Below, in pieces: positions 7,362-9,801 of a stretch of DNA of 9,801 nucleotides (the stretch's first letter is position 1; each line of letters starts with the position of its first letter). The notes beneath the pieces are model-generated. The model made no database searches. It was not told the origin of the DNA and saw only the letters and a list, made by a program, of their open reading frames with translations. The stretch comes from Betaproteobacteria bacterium (GTDB taxonomy: Bacteria > Pseudomonadota > Gammaproteobacteria > Burkholderiales > Rhodocyclaceae): NCBI GenBank assembly GCA_028868235.1, contig JAGWUW010000062.1, forward strand, positions 1-9,801. Reading direction: 5' to 3'. A program made the translations under genes and the position numbers.

Positions 7362-8177
7362 TCACTTGCCTCCGAACAGGCGCTTCAGCAGGCCCGGCTT
7401 GACGTAGTCAACGAAGCGCAGCGGCTGTTCCTCGCCAAGGAAACGGCTGATCACGTCGTGGTAGGCGGCTGCAGCGTCGGTATCCTTCTGATGGATGACT
7501 GGCGAGCCCTGGTTGGAGGCCTGCAGTACTTCCTCGGATTCCGGGATGACACCGATGATGGGTACCCGCAGAATTTCCTGGATGTCCTTGTACGACAGCA
7601 TTTCACCGGCTTCGACGCGAGCTGGATTGTAGCGGGTGATCAGCAGGTGTTCTTTGACCGGTTCGCGGCCTTCGATGGCGCGCCGCGACTTGGCTTGCAG
7701 GATGCCGAGGATACGGTCGGAGTCGCGCACGGACGACACTTCCGGGTTGGTCACGACCAGCGCCTCGTCGGCGAAGGTGAGCGCCATCACGGCGCCGGAT
7801 TCGATGCCGGCCGGGGAGTCGCAGACGATGTAGTCGAAACCTTGGTGGGTCAGTTCCTGGATAACGCGCTCGACGCCTTCCTCGGTCAGTGCATCCTTGT
7901 CACGCGTTTGCGAGGCGGGTAGCACGAACAGATTGTCGCAATGCTTGTCCTTGATCAGCGCCTGGGTCAGCGTTGCTTCACCGTTGATAACGTTGATCAG
8001 GTCATAGACAACGCGGCGTTCGCAGCCCATGATCAGGTCGAGGTTGCGCAGGCCGACGTCGAAGTCGATGACGGCCGTCTTGAAGCCGCGCTGTGCGAGG
8101 CCGGTGGAAAAGCTGGCGCTGGTGGTGGTCTTGCCGACTCCGCCCTTGCCGGAGGTTACGACGATAATTCGGGTCAC
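7362..8177 (-). CDS. minD: Septum site-determining ATPase MinD
   Basis: This is a 271-residue ParA/MinD family ATPase that dimerises on the membrane when bound to ATP, recruits MinC and is released by MinE. The deviant Walker A motif KGGVGKTT (residues 11-18) includes the signature lysine K11 and K16. D40 (in VIDFD) and D120 (in CDSPAGIE) complete the nucleotide site. The C-terminal [14 protein letters not shown] (258-271) is the amphipathic membrane-targeting helix. The start is GTG at 8177: no other start codon lies upstream in frame before the minC stop, and the first internal Met is at residue 50. The Shine-Dalgarno is weak (GAGAA-like). MinC ends 39 bases upstream and minE follows after one base. 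Confidence 0.97.
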   Translation of the reverse strand: MTRIIVVTSGKGGVGKTTTSASFSTGLAQRGFKTAVIDFDVGLRNLDLIMGCERRVVYDLINVINGEATLTQALIKDKHCDNLFVLPASQTRDKDALTEEGVERVIQELTHQGFDYIVCDSPAGIESGAVMALTFADEALVVTNPEVSSVRDSDRILGILQAKSRRAIEGREPVKEHLLITRYNPARVEAGEMLSYKDIQEILRVPIIGVIPESEEVLQASNQGSPVIHQKDTDAAAAYHDVISRFLGEEQPLRFVDYVKPGLLKRLFGGK

Positions 8178-8216
8178 GTTGGGTTCTCGCTGGAAAGTTA
8201 TTGGATTGGGATAATT

Positions 8217-8999
8217 TTACCTGAGTGCCAGGGGGGTGACGGTCAGGCGTGACTCGCCGCCGTCTTCGACCAAGCAGATGGTAGCCGGCTGGCGGGCTAG
8301 GTCGGCCGGGACGCCGGATTCGAAGGTGCGGTAGAGCCCGGCCACGGAAACCAGTTCGGCCTCCAGGCTGGTGGTGAAAATGCGAGCATGCTTGTCGCCG
8401 CTGGCCCCGGCCAGGGCACGGCCACGCAACGGGGCGTAAACGTGGATGTTGCCGTCGGCGATTACCTCGGCGCCGGCGCTGACCATGGCGGTGACGATCA
8501 GGTCGCTGCCCTTGGCGTAGAAGCGCTGGCCGGAGCGCAGCGGCTTGTCGAGGGTGACGGTACGGGGTGCGGGTTCCGGCAGGGGGGGCGGGGCTAATTC
8601 CTGAACCGGAGCCGGTGGTGTTTCGATGGCCGGTGGTACGCTGGGAGCGGGCTCGGATGCCTTGGCGCGCGATGGGCGGCTCAGCGCCTCAGCGCTGATT
8701 GCCGGCAGTCCGGCTTGTTCGGCGGCTGCGGCCAGTTCGGTCGGCAGGCCCAACGTTGCGGCGGCGTGCAGACCGGAAGCGCGCAATAACTGTCGGATGG
8801 CGGCCCAGTCGGTTGTCGCCGGCAGGTCCTTGGCCCCGCTGAAATCCAGCACGGCAAGGTCGTTTTCGAAAAAGTCCGGGCTGTTGCCAGTCAGTTCGTC
8901 CAGTGCGGCATGTAAAACGTCGATTTCGGTAGTACGCATCTGCGCCTGGATGATTTTGAGCGCGGTACCCTTGAATTGGATCGGTGAATCTTTGGCCAT
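8217..8999 (-). CDS. minC: Septum site-determining protein MinC
   Basis: This 260-residue inhibitor of FtsZ polymerisation is brought to the membrane by MinD. The N-terminal FtsZ-antagonist domain covers roughly residues 5-105. A Pro/Ala/Glu-rich linker (about 108-146, with runs such as [17 protein letters not shown]) is longer than in E. coli MinC (231 residues). The C-terminal beta-helical dimerisation and MinD-binding domain (148-260) shows the conserved RSGQ (155-158), [13 protein letters not shown] (176-188) and [11 protein letters not shown] (192-202). ATG 8999 gives the expected N-terminus. The ribosome site is weak (CAGG very close to the start), so the start is assigned mainly by homology. 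It is the first gene of the minCDE cluster, and a candidate promoter lies just upstream. Confidence 0.96.
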   Translation of the reverse strand: MAKDSPIQFKGTALKIIQAQMRTTEIDVLHAALDELTGNSPDFFENDLAVLDFSGAKDLPATTDWAAIRQLLRASGLHAAATLGLPTELAAAAEQAGLPAISAEALSRPSRAKASEPAPSVPPAIETPPAPVQELAPPPLPEPAPRTVTLDKPLRSGQRFYAKGSDLIVTAMVSAGAEVIADGNIHVYAPLRGRALAGASGDKHARIFTTSLEAELVSVAGLYRTFESGVPADLARQPATICLVEDGGESRLTVTPLALR

Positions 9000-9029
9000 G
9001 CCTGCTGCTTGTGCTGCGAAAGGGGGCTA

Positions 9030-9038
9030 ATTATCCCA
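9030..9038 (-). promoter_or_regulatory. Candidate extended -10 promoter of minCDE
   Basis: Read on the minus strand, TGG-GATAAT (9038-9030) matches an extended -10 element: GATAAT is 5 of 6 to TATAAT, with TGn directly upstream. A TCGACA (9054-9049) resembles a -35 box, but the 13-base spacing is too short for normal sigma-70 use, so the extended -10 would have to compensate. Transcription would start near 9023, about 24 bases before the minC ATG. This is the only promoter-like sequence I see in the 117-base fumC-minC gap. Confidence 0.4.
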
Positions 9039-9116
9039 CAGGCGTGCATGTCGATGTTTTTCCGTGGATCAGTCGATATCTGTTTTGCAACGACGCGAAT
9101 GGCTTGCTGGCGCCCC

Positions 9117-9801
9117 TTAGGGAGCTGAGCGACGGGTGTCGCCGAGCATAGCGCCCGGATTCAGCCAGCGTTCCAGTTCAGCCTCGCTCGCGTAGCCTAG
9201 AGCGAGAGCAGCTTCGCGCAGTGTCCTGTTTTTCTGGTGTGCCTGTTTGGCTACCTCGGCCGCCCGCTGGTAGCCGATATGCGGTACCAATGCGGTGACC
9301 AGCATCAGTGAGCGCTCTAGGTTTTCGGCGATGCGTTCCGGTTGGGCCTCGATGCCGCGGGCGCAATGCCGGTCAAAGCTGCGCATGCCGTCGGCGAGCA
9401 GGCGGATGCTTTGCAGGACATTGTGGGCAATCAGCGGCTTGAAGACGTTCAGCTCGAAATTGCCAGAAGCTCCCCCCAGTCCGATGGCCACGTCATTGCC
9501 GATGACTTGGCAACAAAGCATGGTCAGCGCTTCGCACTGGGTCGGATTGACCTTGCCCGGCATGATCGAGCTGCCCGGCTCGTTTTCCGGGATGCTCAGT
9601 TCGCCCAGCCCGGAACGCGGGCCGGAAGCCAGCCAGCGCACATCGTTGGCGATCTTCATCAGCGCGACGGCCAGGGTTTTCAGCGTGCCATGCACGGCGA
9701 CCAGCGCGTCGTTGGCGGCCAGCGCGGCGAATTTGTTGGCGGCGCTGGTGAAGGGCAGGGCGCAATCGGCGGCGAGCACGGCTGCTACCCGGTCGCCGAA
9801 A
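9117..9801 (-). CDS. fumC: Class II fumarate hydratase FumC, C-terminal half (5' end outside window)
   Basis: This is the last 227 residues of the iron-independent fumarase of the citric acid cycle, which interconverts fumarate and malate. The frame stays open to the window edge, so about half of the usual 460-residue protein is present. The family signature [16 protein letters not shown] is present, with the serine pair of the mobile catalytic loop encoded at 9567-9572. [29 protein letters not shown] and [18 protein letters not shown] match E. coli FumC closely, which separates it from aspartase and argininosuccinate lyase relatives. It ends with TAA at 9119-9117, and no intrinsic terminator follows before minC, so some read-through into the min genes is possible. 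Confidence 0.95.
   Translation of the reverse strand, partial: FGDRVAAVLAADCALPFTSAANKFAALAANDALVAVHGTLKTLAVALMKIANDVRWLASGPRSGLGELSIPENEPGSSIMPGKVNPTQCEALTMLCCQVIGNDVAIGLGGASGNFELNVFKPLIAHNVLQSIRLLADGMRSFDRHCARGIEAQPERIAENLERSLMLVTALVPHIGYQRAAEVAKQAHQKNRTLREAALALGYASEAELERWLNPGAMLGDTRRSAP

Noticed and set aside
7284..7922. 212-codon open frame on the plus strand
   Set aside because: It is antisense to minD and minE, which are certain. It has no recognisable domain or ribosome site.
9105..9120. CCC-TAA-GGG mini-hairpin at the fumC stop as a terminator
   Set aside because: A 3-bp stem without a T-run is not a credible terminator.

Overview
The window looks like chromosomal DNA of a GC-rich betaproteobacterium. 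This is inferred from the gene set: a FadE-type acyl-CoA dehydrogenase beside ETF-ubiquinone oxidoreductase, a DUF485/ActP acetate transport pair, and a minC-minD-minE cluster next to fumC. A Rhodocyclales-type organism (Dechloromonas/Azonexus-like) is my best guess, but no rRNA or other phylogenetic marker is present. I see no tRNA, rRNA, insertion sequence, CRISPR array or phage gene.

Left half, plus strand (1-6013). The 3' part of an acyl-CoA dehydrogenase gene is followed after 66 bases by ETF-QO. Together they carry electrons from acyl-CoA oxidation (via ETF, not seen here) to the quinone pool. After 111 bases comes a translationally coupled pair, a DUF485 membrane protein and the ActP cation/acetate symporter, closed by a clear intrinsic terminator at 4807-4831. 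A separate gene follows for a diguanylate cyclase with an intact GGEEF site and an inhibitory RxxD site. It has its own upstream region and was probably transcribed separately.

Right half, minus strand (9801 down to 6035). In transcription order these are the 3' half of fumC, then minC, minD, minE, and a gene for a ClpX-like AAA+ unfoldase that lacks the N-terminal zinc-binding domain. MinC (FtsZ inhibitor), MinD (membrane ATPase) and MinE (topological factor) place the division septum at mid-cell. A candidate extended -10 promoter for this group lies in the fumC-minC gap. The two halves converge with 21 bases between the diguanylate cyclase and the clpX-like gene.

The most unusual part is 6035-7103. 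The ClpX-like protein keeps Walker A, Walker B, arginine finger and sensor 2, but it has no zinc domain, an altered pore-1 loop (QFVG), a shortened RKH-loop region and FGF in place of the ClpP-contacting IGF. Its start codon is built into one arm of a perfect 12-bp inverted repeat in the leader, which suggests translational control. Its position at the end of the Min cluster, together with published evidence that E. coli ClpXP acts on division proteins including MinD, makes a dedicated Min or division remodeller a reasonable but untested hypothesis. The rest of the window is ordinary core metabolism and cell division.
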